Shown: positions 25,037-33,954, counted from the stretch's first letter. The stretch: DNA of 64,000 bases from Verrucomicrobiales bacterium (GCA_029213005.1 JARGPI010000025.1:39136-103135), one strand, 5' to 3'. Notes: generated by a model not told the origin, from the sequence alone. Made by a program: numbers and translations.

Positions 25037-26033
25037 TTTGTCCAATTTATCTCCAATCGACGCCTCACTACTGGTGACGGTTCTTGTCGGTTCCCGAAAA
25101 AATAAAACCTCGAAATCCGAGATTTTAAGAAAACTTCGAACGTTGAATTCTGAAATCGATGAATTGGCCATCGAAGAGGCGATTCAGAGAAGACAAATCG
25201 TTGCCTCTGGCACTTTATTCTCGATAACGGACTCCGGTGTTCGCTCCCTTAATTCAATGCTTCCAGAGAGCATCTCAAAACTTGATTGGAGCAAAGATTT
25301 GGTAGGTCAATTTTTGCCTCTGATGGCATTAGGGTTTGATCCAAAACAGATGAAAGCTTTTCGGCAAAGGCGTGACCAGGCAAAGCTGGAAGCGGTGACG
25401 ATTGTCAAATTATTCGGATTTCAGTGTGGTCCTATTGAAAAGGTAACGATACATCAAGCTCGCGCTGCTTACCTTTGGTCGATTCTTACCGAGCGGTTCT
25501 CTGATTTTGACTTACGAGCGAGCGGTAAAGTTGATTCAATCAAAGACGAATTTTCAAAAAGAATATTCTGTTCAGTTATTGGTTCGAAACAAAACCGGTT
25601 GGATCTTGCTACAAAAGCATTAGCATGTGGTGCAGTTGGTGCAAACACCAATTCTTTGGACGCATTGAAGTCGGGGTTGATACAGAGGGCATCAAAAATT
25701 GCGGAGGAGGGCGCAGACAAGGGCCCGATAAAATCGGAGGGTGAAAAGGAGTTAGCAAAATTTGCACTTCAAGTCAAAGAGATTGCCCGCGAGCTTAGGA
25801 CTCCACCTTTTGATGATAGTGTATCGATCTCACAAGTTTATGACGCGTATGGTAAGAAATTTCCGGACGCGGGAAAGCTTTCAGAGTTTAAATCGCGACT
25901 TATCTCGGCTCGTCAGAATGGCTTACTTTCCTTGATGCGTTTAGACTCACCTCGGTTGGTGGACAAAGACGTGCGAGATCGTTCTGAACTTATTTACGAC
26001 CAAACTAAAGTTCATCTCGTTGGTAAGAAATGA
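25014..26033 (+). CDS. Unknown helical protein with winged-helix-like ends, second gene of candidate defence operon
   Basis: A 339-residue protein with no family I recognise. Residues about 13-80 (IDASLLVTVLVG ... LFSITDSGVRSL) have the helix and strand pattern of a winged-helix domain. So do about 268-339 (VSISQVYDAYGKKFPDAGK ... VHLVGKK). The middle is helical, with a VTIVKLFGFQC segment. It overlaps the nuclease gene by 23 bases at its start, and its stop overlaps the ATPase gene start (ATGA at 26030-26033). Such overlaps suggest a fixed complex. It could be the adaptor that links the ATPase to DNA or to the nuclease; this is inference. Confidence 0.7.
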   Translation: MIKRPVPNLSNLSPIDASLLVTVLVGSRKNKTSKSEILRKLRTLNSEIDELAIEEAIQRRQIVASGTLFSITDSGVRSLNSMLPESISKLDWSKDLVGQFLPLMALGFDPKQMKAFRQRRDQAKLEAVTIVKLFGFQCGPIEKVTIHQARAAYLWSILTERFSDFDLRASGKVDSIKDEFSKRIFCSVIGSKQNRLDLATKALACGAVGANTNSLDALKSGLIQRASKIAEEGADKGPIKSEGEKELAKFALQVKEIARELRTPPFDDSVSISQVYDAYGKKFPDAGKLSEFKSRLISARQNGLLSLMRLDSPRLVDKDVRDRSELIYDQTKVHLVGKK

Positions 26034-29000
26034 AAGCTCTAGAAACCTTTTCATCTCCTTATTTCGATTTGGTTTTCAATTCTGTTGCAACCACTCATGC
26101 CGCTAAAGAGTTGGTGTTGGTTGACATCGAAGAAATGAATTCCGATGCTCGGGAGGGAATTCGTTCTGTTTTCTTTCACTGTGAGAATCAGACTCCTGAT
26201 CCTAGTGCGAGGATATTTCTGATGACTGCGCGTGGGGCTCAAGGCAAGACGCACACTTTAGTAGCAGAGATACTGAAAAAGTGCTATTCAGAGAGAAAGG
26301 CGTTTCCTGCAATTCTTCAACTGACGGCCAATGTTCCAATCAATGATGTCGATCGTTGGCTTTTTGCTTCGATTTTTCGGCAATTGGAGTCAAAAGACTT
26401 TGCTGTGGAATCGGGATTCAGTCCATTACGTGAATTAGTTGATCAACTGGCGATTTTTATTCCATGGGAGTATTTCGATGGGTTTCGAGAGGCCGTATTC
26501 AGTGACTCAACGACCGAAGAGGAAATAGGAAACCAGGCACTTGATGTGGCATTACGAATTTGCCGGGTTATCGGAGAGCAGGGAAGAGAAGTGCCGGATG
26601 ACGAATTTGTCGCAGCTCTAATTCTCACTGCATTCCGTCTGAACCCCAGGGCAAGAGCTTGGCTCTTTGGCGCGGAAGAGACCGTTCAAATAGGAAAACT
26701 GTATTTATCGAATGTCGATGGAAACCGAGGTGATAGAAATCTCCGGAATCTCGCTCTTTGTGTTGGCGCAATCGATAGTGCTTTAGTGATTGCTTTCGAT
26801 CAGATCGAAACGGCCTGGCAGTTGGGGACGGAGTCGTTAGTCCAAAAAGTGCTTTCTACGGGCGTAGGGTTAGCTGAAGGTAACCCATCAGTGGGATTGT
26901 TAGTTTCATGTTATTTTGAGTTATATAAGGAGCTGGTAGATGAAGGTCTCCTGAAGGAGACTGAGAGAAGTCGGATAGAAGGAGGTGTTACCGATTCTGT
27001 TCATCTTGAATTTCCAACAGTTGAGCAGATCAAATTAAGCGTAGAAAAAAGAACCGCTCGGTTGTTGGAGTTATTGGAACTGTCTCCCAACGCGCAACTA
27101 GCCGAAATGTTTGCTCCGGATTGGTTAGTGCAGAAATACAATCTTTCCCCTTTGCGTGACTTTTTTAACGCCCTCCGAAACTACCGTAAACAGTCCATCG
27201 TAAAAGGAGATTTTCTTTCCCAAGGCGAATGGGAAGATCAATTAAATTCAAAGGATAACGATGATTCACTGGCGATTCCGAAATTCGATTTTGACAAACT
27301 TTGGGCTGATGCGGTAGACGACAATATTGCTGCCGTCGTCCAGCTCACTGATTCCGAAAGAGCCAATGATCTTGCGTGGGTTGCGCCACGAGCCGCAGCC
27401 GAATTTCCGGAAATCAAATCGATTACCTCAGAGGTTTACACCATCAACGAGCGCTTTAGCACGTTGATTGTGGATCTCAAATACTCACAAGATGGCGAAT
27501 CGGTTATTGATCGATGGAAAATAGCTCTGACGGATGTCCCGAATACAAATCAGCAGCTCAGAGATCAATTGGCAGAGGTGATTGAAAATAGTCCCGAAGC
27601 TAATATAGCGATTGTGCGAAAGAAAGCGATTCCCGGTGTGGATTCTTCCGGATGTGGTAAAGCGACGATACTCAACGTGCAACCGGGCGAGCAGCTCAAC
27701 CAGATTCTTGAATCAGGTGGGCGCGCTTTTCAACTCCCTGATGATGCGTGGACTCGCCTGAGGCTGGCGCGTGATTTCGCGGAAGAATACGAGGGGGCAG
27801 AGGGGTTTGAGGATTGGTGCCAACAACGCCAGTTTTTTACTGAGTTGGCCGACATTGATAATTTTAGGAAGTTAATTTCACCTTCTCCTCCCGCTTCTCA
27901 CGAAGTTATTGAGAAGGTGGAGGTAGCAATGCCCATCCATCCAAAAAATGAGTCGGTGGAAGACGAGGCTCCAGTGGTTCCTGAAGTTGAGGGAGTTGGC
28001 CCCTTTGATTCACAGCCAGGTTGGGAAAAGATGAGAGTTCCCGACCCAGGTGAAGATCCGAGAGACGCACTCGCGATTCTACTCGGGACCGCTACCATGG
28101 ATTCATCTCTATCAACCTATTGGTGTTTGGACCGGAAAAAGGCTCCCACTTTAGCGAATTTCGGAATGGCAATTTCTGGCGATGCGGGAACGGGAAAAAC
28201 TCAATTAATCCGTTCACTGATCTCTGGTGCTGCTGATCATGGCGCGCCGATATTAATTTTCGACTTCAAAAATGATTACACTGGTGAATTTGCCGAACGC
28301 CATAGTTTTAAAGTATATGATTTAAGAGATGGAATCCCATTCAATCCGCTCTCCCCTGTGCCGACTGCGCCATCGGGTTGCCAACCAATCGAGCATATAT
28401 TTGAAGTGGCGGGTATTCTGGGCGAGGCGCTTCGGCTTGGTGATATACAAAAAGCACTTTTTCGGGATGCAATGATTGCTGCCTTTGGCGATAAAGGGAT
28501 TGAAGTGAACGAATGGCAGGACCCTGCTTCCGTAATGGCTCCGGGAATTAAAGAAGTGATTGAAAAGGCTCATGAAATTAATCCGAGAGGAGCTGTTAAT
28601 TTGGTCAATAGATTAGGGCTGCTTGTAGGGTTGAACCTAATGCCTTCAAATACGGAAGCATCGGTCCGCTTTCCCGAATTAATCGATCAAAGGGCAGTGT
28701 TTCTATTCACCAATTTGCCGGAGGATGAGAATATTAAGAGAGCAATTGCGGAGCTATTATTGATTCAAGCTCACGGTTATATGCTGCGCGGGGAACAACC
28801 GAGGGCGCTGAGACGTCTCTTTGTCTTCGACGAAGCTCACAGAGCTTCGAAAAGTAGAAAGCTGGTGCAAATGGCTCGTGAAGGCAGAGCGTTTGGGTTG
28901 AGCATAGTTGCGGGTAGTCAGTTCGCCACGGATCTTGATCCGGCTTTGACTGGAAATTTGGCGACAAAAATTTATCTTCACAACAACGATGGCAATCAAA

Positions 29001-29173
29001 GGCGAAGAATTGTCTCGCAAACCTTTGGTACAATGTCAGGTCAGGAGCCGCGAACTTTGCTGCAAACCCTTGGTGAGTTAAATAATTTCGAGGCAGTCGT
29101 AATTAATCAACATTTTGAGCCTTTTGAGATGGTGCGAATTATTCCTTATTTTGAGAGAGTGGGGGATGCATAG
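26030..29173 (+). CDS. Two-module P-loop ATPase with C-terminal HerA/FtsK-like domain, third gene of candidate defence operon
   Basis: A 1047-residue protein. The N-terminal module has a degenerate Walker A (ARGAQGKTH, Lys73) and a Walker B-like ALVIAFDQIE (Asp257), as in AAA/STAND-type ATPases. The C-terminal module (about 665-1047) has a perfect Walker A GDAGTGKT (717-724), ILIFDFKNDYTGEF, PFNPLSPVP, and Walker B LFVFDEAH (Asp934-Glu935), followed by a sensor region SIVAGSQFATDLDPALTGNL. This order is that of HerA/FtsK-like DNA pumps and resembles my recollection of the C-terminal ATPase of DptH in phosphorothioation-dependent restriction. No dnd modification genes are nearby. It probably translocates on or remodels DNA with the nuclease. 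Confidence 0.85.
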   Translation: MKALETFSSPYFDLVFNSVATTHAAKELVLVDIEEMNSDAREGIRSVFFHCENQTPDPSARIFLMTARGAQGKTHTLVAEILKKCYSERKAFPAILQLTANVPINDVDRWLFASIFRQLESKDFAVESGFSPLRELVDQLAIFIPWEYFDGFREAVFSDSTTEEEIGNQALDVALRICRVIGEQGREVPDDEFVAALILTAFRLNPRARAWLFGAEETVQIGKLYLSNVDGNRGDRNLRNLALCVGAIDSALVIAFDQIETAWQLGTESLVQKVLSTGVGLAEGNPSVGLLVSCYFELYKELVDEGLLKETERSRIEGGVTDSVHLEFPTVEQIKLSVEKRTARLLELLELSPNAQLAEMFAPDWLVQKYNLSPLRDFFNALRNYRKQSIVKGDFLSQGEWEDQLNSKDNDDSLAIPKFDFDKLWADAVDDNIAAVVQLTDSERANDLAWVAPRAAAEFPEIKSITSEVYTINERFSTLIVDLKYSQDGESVIDRWKIALTDVPNTNQQLRDQLAEVIENSPEANIAIVRKKAIPGVDSSGCGKATILNVQPGEQLNQILESGGRAFQLPDDAWTRLRLARDFAEEYEGAEGFEDWCQQRQFFTELADIDNFRKLISPSPPASHEVIEKVEVAMPIHPKNESVEDEAPVVPEVEGVGPFDSQPGWEKMRVPDPGEDPRDALAILLGTATMDSSLSTYWCLDRKKAPTLANFGMAISGDAGTGKTQLIRSLISGAADHGAPILIFDFKNDYTGEFAERHSFKVYDLRDGIPFNPLSPVPTAPSGCQPIEHIFEVAGILGEALRLGDIQKALFRDAMIAAFGDKGIEVNEWQDPASVMAPGIKEVIEKAHEINPRGAVNLVNRLGLLVGLNLMPSNTEASVRFPELIDQRAVFLFTNLPEDENIKRAIAELLLIQAHGYMLRGEQPRALRRLFVFDEAHRASKSRKLVQMAREGRAFGLSIVAGSQFATDLDPALTGNLATKIYLHNNDGNQRRRIVSQTFGTMSGQEPRTLLQTLGELNNFEAVVINQHFEPFEMVRIIPYFERVGDA

Positions 29174-29178
29174 CCTGT

Positions 29179-29193
29179 AGGTCGAAGCGACCT
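29179..29193. terminator. Hairpin between convergent genes
   Basis: AGGTCG-AAG-CGACCT, a perfect 6-base stem with a 3-base loop, fills the 20-base gap between the ATPase gene and the convergent WD40-like gene. It has no T run, so a terminator role is only plausible. Confidence 0.4.
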
Positions 29194-31308
29194 TCAGTAG
29201 CCATGTAGATTCAGAATCGTAATCACCTCAGTGGAGGTTTCCGCAGCAAACTCGATGGGGGAACAGGTAACTGTCCCATCGGGATCAAACTCGACCTTTG
29301 TGATCAGGGCGGATTCGGTGTTGTTCGTTAAAAAGCTTCCCTGAGGGGTTTCCAATATCGCCCCACTTTTTTCCTCCTGGAGAGTCAGGCGCAATAGAGG
29401 CTTGCCGGTTTTTAGATCCCATAGAACCGGGCGCCCATCCGCTCCGCAGCTCCAAATGCCGTTGTGATTCGGGGAGAATCCGAGGAGATGATGTTTATGG
29501 ATTTTTTCGTGGTCGCTCCAGTGTGTGGCTCTCCATCTGGTGATTCCGTTTTCTGTATTTACAACAGAAAACGAATCGTCAAATCCGGGATGGTAGTGAA
29601 TCGCTAATTGATCTTCGCCGGGGATGGGTCTGGGTTCCCATAGGATTCGGAGATCCTGATCACGACCAGTGATTGCTTTGATATCCTTCACCTCACCACT
29701 CAATAGATTGAGTTTTTTCCACGCTTGGTGAGTTGAAATGATAGCTTCGTTTTCGAGCGGGGGGACAAAGAATACCTCGTGGCCTCCGATGTTCATACCT
29801 TTCCCGATTGGATAGGTTTTTGATGTCTTTTCGAGCAAATTGTAGAAATCGACTTCCGAGCCTGGTCCATTATCCCGAAAAACCACTCCTTTTGTCCCGT
29901 CTTTATTCAGTGAGACAGCCTGTCCAAATGGAGTAGGGAATCTGCCGGAAACCGTAAAGCTTTTTCCGGTCCACTGATAGGTAATACACTCTTTTTCTTT
30001 GGTTCGTAATGCCACCTTAGGGCTGCCCCTTAGGGCCCAGCTGTCCCAGATTCCTTCCGGACGGGTTTGGGACAGGGTAGCACCGGTTGTTCGATCAAAT
30101 ACGGTCATTCCCTTTTCAGTTAACAGAACGAGGTCTTTAGAATTGAGAAACGAAATCTGTGAATCCGTTGGGATTTTTTTTAGTTGAGTGCCCTGCTTAC
30201 GACATTCAAGGCCCGGAGCTAATTTGACGGTGAAGAGTTCGCCATCACGGTTGAGAAATGCAATGACATGGTTGTTCCTGTCATAGTCAATCCTCAGGGA
30301 AAGTGATGATTCAAGAAAGGGATTGCCATAGTTGATTGGTGCCTGGCTTTCCGTGATGGGATGTCCTGCTTTGCCTTCATTCCACGACGAAATTTTCCAG
30401 CGCCCTTTTTCTACCGAGGCGATATTGCCCTTTGAAAAGGAAACGGCCCCGCCTCGAATCTGGTCTGATACATTAACGATCTGTCCCTTATGATTTCTAA
30501 TCGTCAGTTTTCCGGACCCGTCCGCGCATGCCATTCCCACATCAGGAACCGGGGTAATCGTGAAACAAGAAGTCGGGCTCAATTGTTTGACCTGAAAAGA
30601 GGGGTTTCCGTGTGGAGGGATCTTTGCGAGAAACAGTCCGGAATGCCCGCCCAGCCACAAGCTGCGGCTAATGGGGTCGACTGAAACACTAAATAAGGCC
30701 GCTGGTAACTGAGGGGAGTTGGGCGCGGGCGAAATCGCGGTGATAATATCGCCTTTATTTAGATCGATAATTGTGAGTTCGCCGGCAAACCCAATGAGTA
30801 TTGCTTCATTTTTACCTAGGCATCGGATGGACTGCAGCCGTGCATTCGATTTCAGGGACCATTTGGAATTGCCTGTATTCAGCGATATACATTTTACTTG
30901 CGCGCTCTTTTCCAATACGACACAGGTCTCGGTCTCCGGAACAAAATCGAATGAAACGATATTTGACGATGTAGAGGTTAATACAATACGCCCGGTTCTC
31001 CATTCCCATACGGTTCCTGCTCCTCCCATCTGCTCAAGTCCAATGTAGCGATGCGATGAATCAAAACGAAGGGTCTCCGATTGGTTTGCGGACGTAAACA
31101 GGGTTTGCAAAAGCTGGCCTGAATGGGAGTCCCATATTTTTACCTCACCTCTAGCATTTGCCGTCGCCAAAAGTTTGCTGTCGTCGGACAATGCGACACA
31201 ATCGATCCCGAAATAATGAGGATGCTGGACAACGAGATTGGAAGCCAGCAGAGGGTGGGTTTCCAGGAGGATGAAGATCAATGCCAGAAGGCGAAACATG
31301 TTGATCAT
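29194..31308 (-). CDS. Secreted WD40-like beta-propeller protein
   Basis: A 704-residue exported protein. The signal peptide is MINMFRLLALIFILLETH and so on to about residue 22. The rest is made of WD40-like repeats, clearest at the start (CVALSDDSKLLATANARGEV then KIWDSHSGQLLQTL) and near the end (LLGFSPNHNGIWSCGADGRP then VLWDLKTGKPLLRL). A propeller of 12 or more blades in two rings is likely. No enzymatic domain is seen. The ATG at 31308 was chosen for the signal peptide. It lies convergent to the defence operon, and its base use also looks more AT-rich than average, so it may belong to the same island. Confidence 0.78.
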   Translation of the reverse strand: MINMFRLLALIFILLETHPLLASNLVVQHPHYFGIDCVALSDDSKLLATANARGEVKIWDSHSGQLLQTLFTSANQSETLRFDSSHRYIGLEQMGGAGTVWEWRTGRIVLTSTSSNIVSFDFVPETETCVVLEKSAQVKCISLNTGNSKWSLKSNARLQSIRCLGKNEAILIGFAGELTIIDLNKGDIITAISPAPNSPQLPAALFSVSVDPISRSLWLGGHSGLFLAKIPPHGNPSFQVKQLSPTSCFTITPVPDVGMACADGSGKLTIRNHKGQIVNVSDQIRGGAVSFSKGNIASVEKGRWKISSWNEGKAGHPITESQAPINYGNPFLESSLSLRIDYDRNNHVIAFLNRDGELFTVKLAPGLECRKQGTQLKKIPTDSQISFLNSKDLVLLTEKGMTVFDRTTGATLSQTRPEGIWDSWALRGSPKVALRTKEKECITYQWTGKSFTVSGRFPTPFGQAVSLNKDGTKGVVFRDNGPGSEVDFYNLLEKTSKTYPIGKGMNIGGHEVFFVPPLENEAIISTHQAWKKLNLLSGEVKDIKAITGRDQDLRILWEPRPIPGEDQLAIHYHPGFDDSFSVVNTENGITRWRATHWSDHEKIHKHHLLGFSPNHNGIWSCGADGRPVLWDLKTGKPLLRLTLQEEKSGAILETPQGSFLTNNTESALITKVEFDPDGTVTCSPIEFAAETSTEVITILNLHGY

Positions 31309-31406
31309 GAAACCTGAAATTTTTATCTCTGTCGAGTTTGAATGGAGGTCTCGTTGACGTCCGGTAATTGCCTTTACAATCGAGGGATCAATTACCAAAA
31401 TGGGTG

Positions 31407-32759
31407 ATGAAATTTTTCACCTTGTTCCCGTTACTCTGGTTTGCGGCGGCTCTTTGTTCCGGCGCTGAGAAACCGAATGTCCTTCTGATTTTTTCGGATG
31501 ATCAGGGCTGGAATGATGTGGGCTGCTATGGTTCGGAGATCCCGACGCCTAACATTGATCGAATCGCGGCGGAGGGCGTTCGCTTTGATCAGTTTTACTC
31601 GGCTTCGTCGATTTGTACGCCGTCACGTTTTGGCTTGCTGACGGGGCGGAATCCGAGCCGTTCGGAGGATGAGTTGCTGTCGGCGCTGATGTTCATGGCG
31701 GATGAGCACAAAACCAATTCGATCAAAGCTGACGAAACAACGATCGCTTCCTGGCTGCGATCGAAGGCGGGGTATGAGACCGCTTTGATCGGGAAATGGC
31801 ATCTCGGGCATGGTTCGGTGGATTTGCTGCCACCCAATCGCGGATTCGATTTCTTCAGGGGGCACACTGGCGGGTGTATTGACTTTTTTACGATGACTTA
31901 CGGAATTATTCCGGACTGGTATCATGGAACGGAACTGAAAAGTGAGAATGGGTATGCCACTGAGTTGATTACCGAAGAGGCGGTTAACTATATCGGTAAG
32001 AGCAAGGACTCAGATAAACCGTTCTTTCTCTATTTGGCCTACAATGCGCCTCACTTTGGAAAAGGATATAGTCCAGCGGATGAAAAACCGGTCAATTTGA
32101 TGCAACCTCAGGCTGCCGATTTGAAACGGGTTGATTCAATCGAAGATAAGATCCGCCGGGAATTCGCGGCGATGACGGTGAGCCTCGATGACGGGGTGGG
32201 GAAGGTTTTGGATGCTTTGGATCAAAATGGAATCTCGGAGGATACTCTGGTGATTTTTCTGACCGACCACGGCGGCGACCCCACTTATGGCGGTAGTAAT
32301 ACCCCGTTGCGGGGGCAGAAAGCGACCTTGTTCGAAGGTGGTATTAAGGTGCCTTGTGTGATGCGCTGGCCGGGTAAGATAACAAAAGGGAGTGTAGTAA
32401 AGAATCCCTACTGGGCGATTGATTTGTTTCCCACTTTCTCCGAGTTGGGCGGGATCAGCGAGACGGCTCCGCTGACTGATGGATCGAGTTTTGCCGGGTT
32501 GCTCCGAGGTGGAGCGGTTGAATCGCCGGAGCGGGAGTTTTTCTGGGAAACGGGGCAGCACAGTGAGTTGAACCGGAAAGGCTGGGCCGCGCTGCGTCGG
32601 GGGGATCTGAAATATGTCAATTCGCCGCAGGAAGGCGAATTTCTCTTCGATCTATCACAGGATCCTAATGAGGAAACTGATTTGAAAGCAGAGAAGCCCG
32701 AAGAGTTCGAGACGCTCAAAACGCGCTGGGAAAAGCTCGCGAAAGAATACCGCGAATAA
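31407..32759 (+). CDS. Secreted sulfatase (arylsulfatase family)
   Basis: A 450-residue exported enzyme with a signal peptide (about 1-20). The sulfatase signature SSICTPSRFGLLTGR contains Cys70, the residue turned into formylglycine by a separate maturase not found in this window. Metal-binding Asp31-Asp32 (FSDDQGW), GKWHLG and FLTDHGGD are present. It releases sulfate from sulfated polysaccharides or other esters, a typical Verrucomicrobia trait. The ATG at 31407 gives a proper signal peptide. The final codons overlap a copy of a short repeat (32745-32785) whose twin lies at 32879-32919, so the C-terminus and stop may have come from the repeat. Confidence 0.93.
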   Translation: MKFFTLFPLLWFAAALCSGAEKPNVLLIFSDDQGWNDVGCYGSEIPTPNIDRIAAEGVRFDQFYSASSICTPSRFGLLTGRNPSRSEDELLSALMFMADEHKTNSIKADETTIASWLRSKAGYETALIGKWHLGHGSVDLLPPNRGFDFFRGHTGGCIDFFTMTYGIIPDWYHGTELKSENGYATELITEEAVNYIGKSKDSDKPFFLYLAYNAPHFGKGYSPADEKPVNLMQPQAADLKRVDSIEDKIRREFAAMTVSLDDGVGKVLDALDQNGISEDTLVIFLTDHGGDPTYGGSNTPLRGQKATLFEGGIKVPCVMRWPGKITKGSVVKNPYWAIDLFPTFSELGGISETAPLTDGSSFAGLLRGGAVESPEREFFWETGQHSELNRKGWAALRRGDLKYVNSPQEGEFLFDLSQDPNEETDLKAEKPEEFETLKTRWEKLAKEYRE

Positions 32760-32785
32760 CGGTAGAGGAATCCGTAAGGATTTCT
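32745..32785. repeat. Interspersed repeat, family 2, overlapping the sulfatase stop
   Basis: Contains CGCGAATAAC then GTAGAGGAATCCGTAAGGAT. The same arrangement occurs at 32879-32919, and the core (GAATCC-GTAA-GGATTTC, partly palindromic) recurs at 32950-32971 inverted and 51068-51091. The stop codon TAA of the sulfatase is inside the unit. Confidence 0.8.
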
Positions 32786-32878
32786 ATATCCAAAATTCAT
32801 CGTGCCGGATTCTCTTCATTCGCGTTAGGGTTACGCAAGTGTGGAAGGGATTTAACGCGAATGAAAAAGAATGGGCGC

Positions 32879-32919
32879 GAATTGCGCGAATAACAGTAGA
32901 GGAATCCGTAAGGATTTCT
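32879..32919. repeat. Interspersed repeat, family 2
   Basis: Second copy of the element at 32745-32785, in the gap between the sulfatase and the glycosyltransferase genes. It is preceded by an AACGCGAATGAA-type stretch of low complexity. Confidence 0.8.
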
Positions 32920-32949
32920 ATTTTCATTGCTCGGCGGCGTTGCGCGGAG

Positions 32950-32971
32950 AAATCCTTACGGATTCCTCTAC
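32950..32971. repeat. Interspersed repeat, family 2, inverted copy
   Basis: AAATCCTTACGGATTCCTCT followed by AC: reverse complement of the family 2 core. Together with 32896-32919 it forms a long inverted repeat with a spacer of about 30 bases, just past the end of the glycosyltransferase gene. Confidence 0.8.
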
Positions 32972-32980
32972 TTGTGGGGC

Positions 32981-33736
32981 TTACTCGGTTCGCTGTTTGG
33001 TTCGCCATGCTGCTTTTAGAATCTCCCAGCCGATCTGAGAGGAGCGCTTCATCGACACGCCGCTGACTTTTTGCTCTCCGGCCCGGCGGGGACGTTCCGA
33101 GGTCTCGACGGAGCGGATCGATTCCCCGAGCTGGGCGGCGCGGATCTGGGCTTCGATGGTCCAGCCCCAAACCATTTCCCGGAGATCGAGACGCTTCATC
33201 AAATCCCGCTCGATTAACCGAAGGGGGCCGAGATCGTGAAAGAATTGTCCGCCGAGTGCGGCGCAGCTCAGGCCGAGGATCAGGTTAGGCAGGGCGCGTC
33301 CAAATTCGTCGATCCAGCTGCGAAGCTCAAATTTCCGGATCCCGATAATGAAATTTTCCTCACCGCTTTCGAAGGCGTTTATCAGGGTCGCCAGGTCGCG
33401 AGGATCGTTGGCCCCGTCTCCGGCGAAAAAAACGTAGGCACTGGGATCGCAGGTCTGATCGACCGCTTCGATCGCGGCCCGGCATCCCCAGCCGTAGCCG
33501 GAGTGCTCCGTTTCGCCAATGATGACGCCTTTTTCTTCGCAAATCTGGCGGGTTTTATCGCTGCAGGCGTTCAATCCCACCGAAATCACGCAGTTTGGCG
33601 GCATGATTTCCCGGAGTTCGTCGAGGGTGGAACCGATCACGGCAGCCTCGTTTTGAACCGGAATTATGATGGCATAGGGACTTTTCTTCAAAAAAATACG
33701 ATTTGGCAGACGATACAGTGCAAACTTTGCTTGCAC
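32981..33736 (-). CDS. Glycosyltransferase family 2
   Basis: A 251-residue GT-A fold enzyme resembling undecaprenyl/dolichyl-phosphate sugar transferases. It has YAIIIPVQNEAAVIGSTL, VGLNACSDKTRQIC, a YVFFAGDGANDP motif holding the metal-binding Asp-x-Asp-like GDGAND, and LGPLRLIERDLMKRL. It lacks C-terminal membrane helices. The frame opens with GTG at 33736; a TTG at 33691 just before KKSPYAIII is an alternative start. Donor and acceptor are unknown; envelope polysaccharide or lipid glycosylation is likely. Confidence 0.87.
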   Translation of the reverse strand: MQAKFALYRLPNRIFLKKSPYAIIIPVQNEAAVIGSTLDELREIMPPNCVISVGLNACSDKTRQICEEKGVIIGETEHSGYGWGCRAAIEAVDQTCDPSAYVFFAGDGANDPRDLATLINAFESGEENFIIGIRKFELRSWIDEFGRALPNLILGLSCAALGGQFFHDLGPLRLIERDLMKRLDLREMVWGWTIEAQIRAAQLGESIRSVETSERPRRAGEQKVSGVSMKRSSQIGWEILKAAWRTKQRTE

Positions 33737-33799
33737 AGCCGATAAAATGAATTACAAATTCTGCCTTCCGCTCCGAAGGCTTTCTTTTGGAGTTTATAT

Positions 33800-33881
33800 G
33801 CTCGGGTGGCGGAATTGGTAGACGCGCAGGATTAAGGATCCTGTGGAGCGATCCGTGCGGGTTCGATTCCCGCCTCGAGCA
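33800..33881 (+). tRNA. tRNA-Leu, anticodon AAG
   Basis: A complete class II tRNA. The acceptor stem GCTCGGG pairs with CCTCGAGC-type 3' strand (one G-U). The D arm is GCG ... CGC with GG in the loop. The anticodon stem CAGGA/TCCTG encloses the loop TTAAGGA, giving anticodon AAG. A long variable arm (GGA/TCC) and a T arm GCGGG-TTCGATT-CCCGC follow. CCA is not encoded. An A at position 34 is rare in bacterial tRNA-Leu and would need editing to inosine by TadA or a relative to read several CUN codons. Confidence 0.93.
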
Positions 33882-33954
33882 CTTTCTTTTTTTAAATGGG
33901 GCAAAAAGTTCAAAGTCCCCATTTCAATATTCGAATATTCGTTTTTCTTTATTC

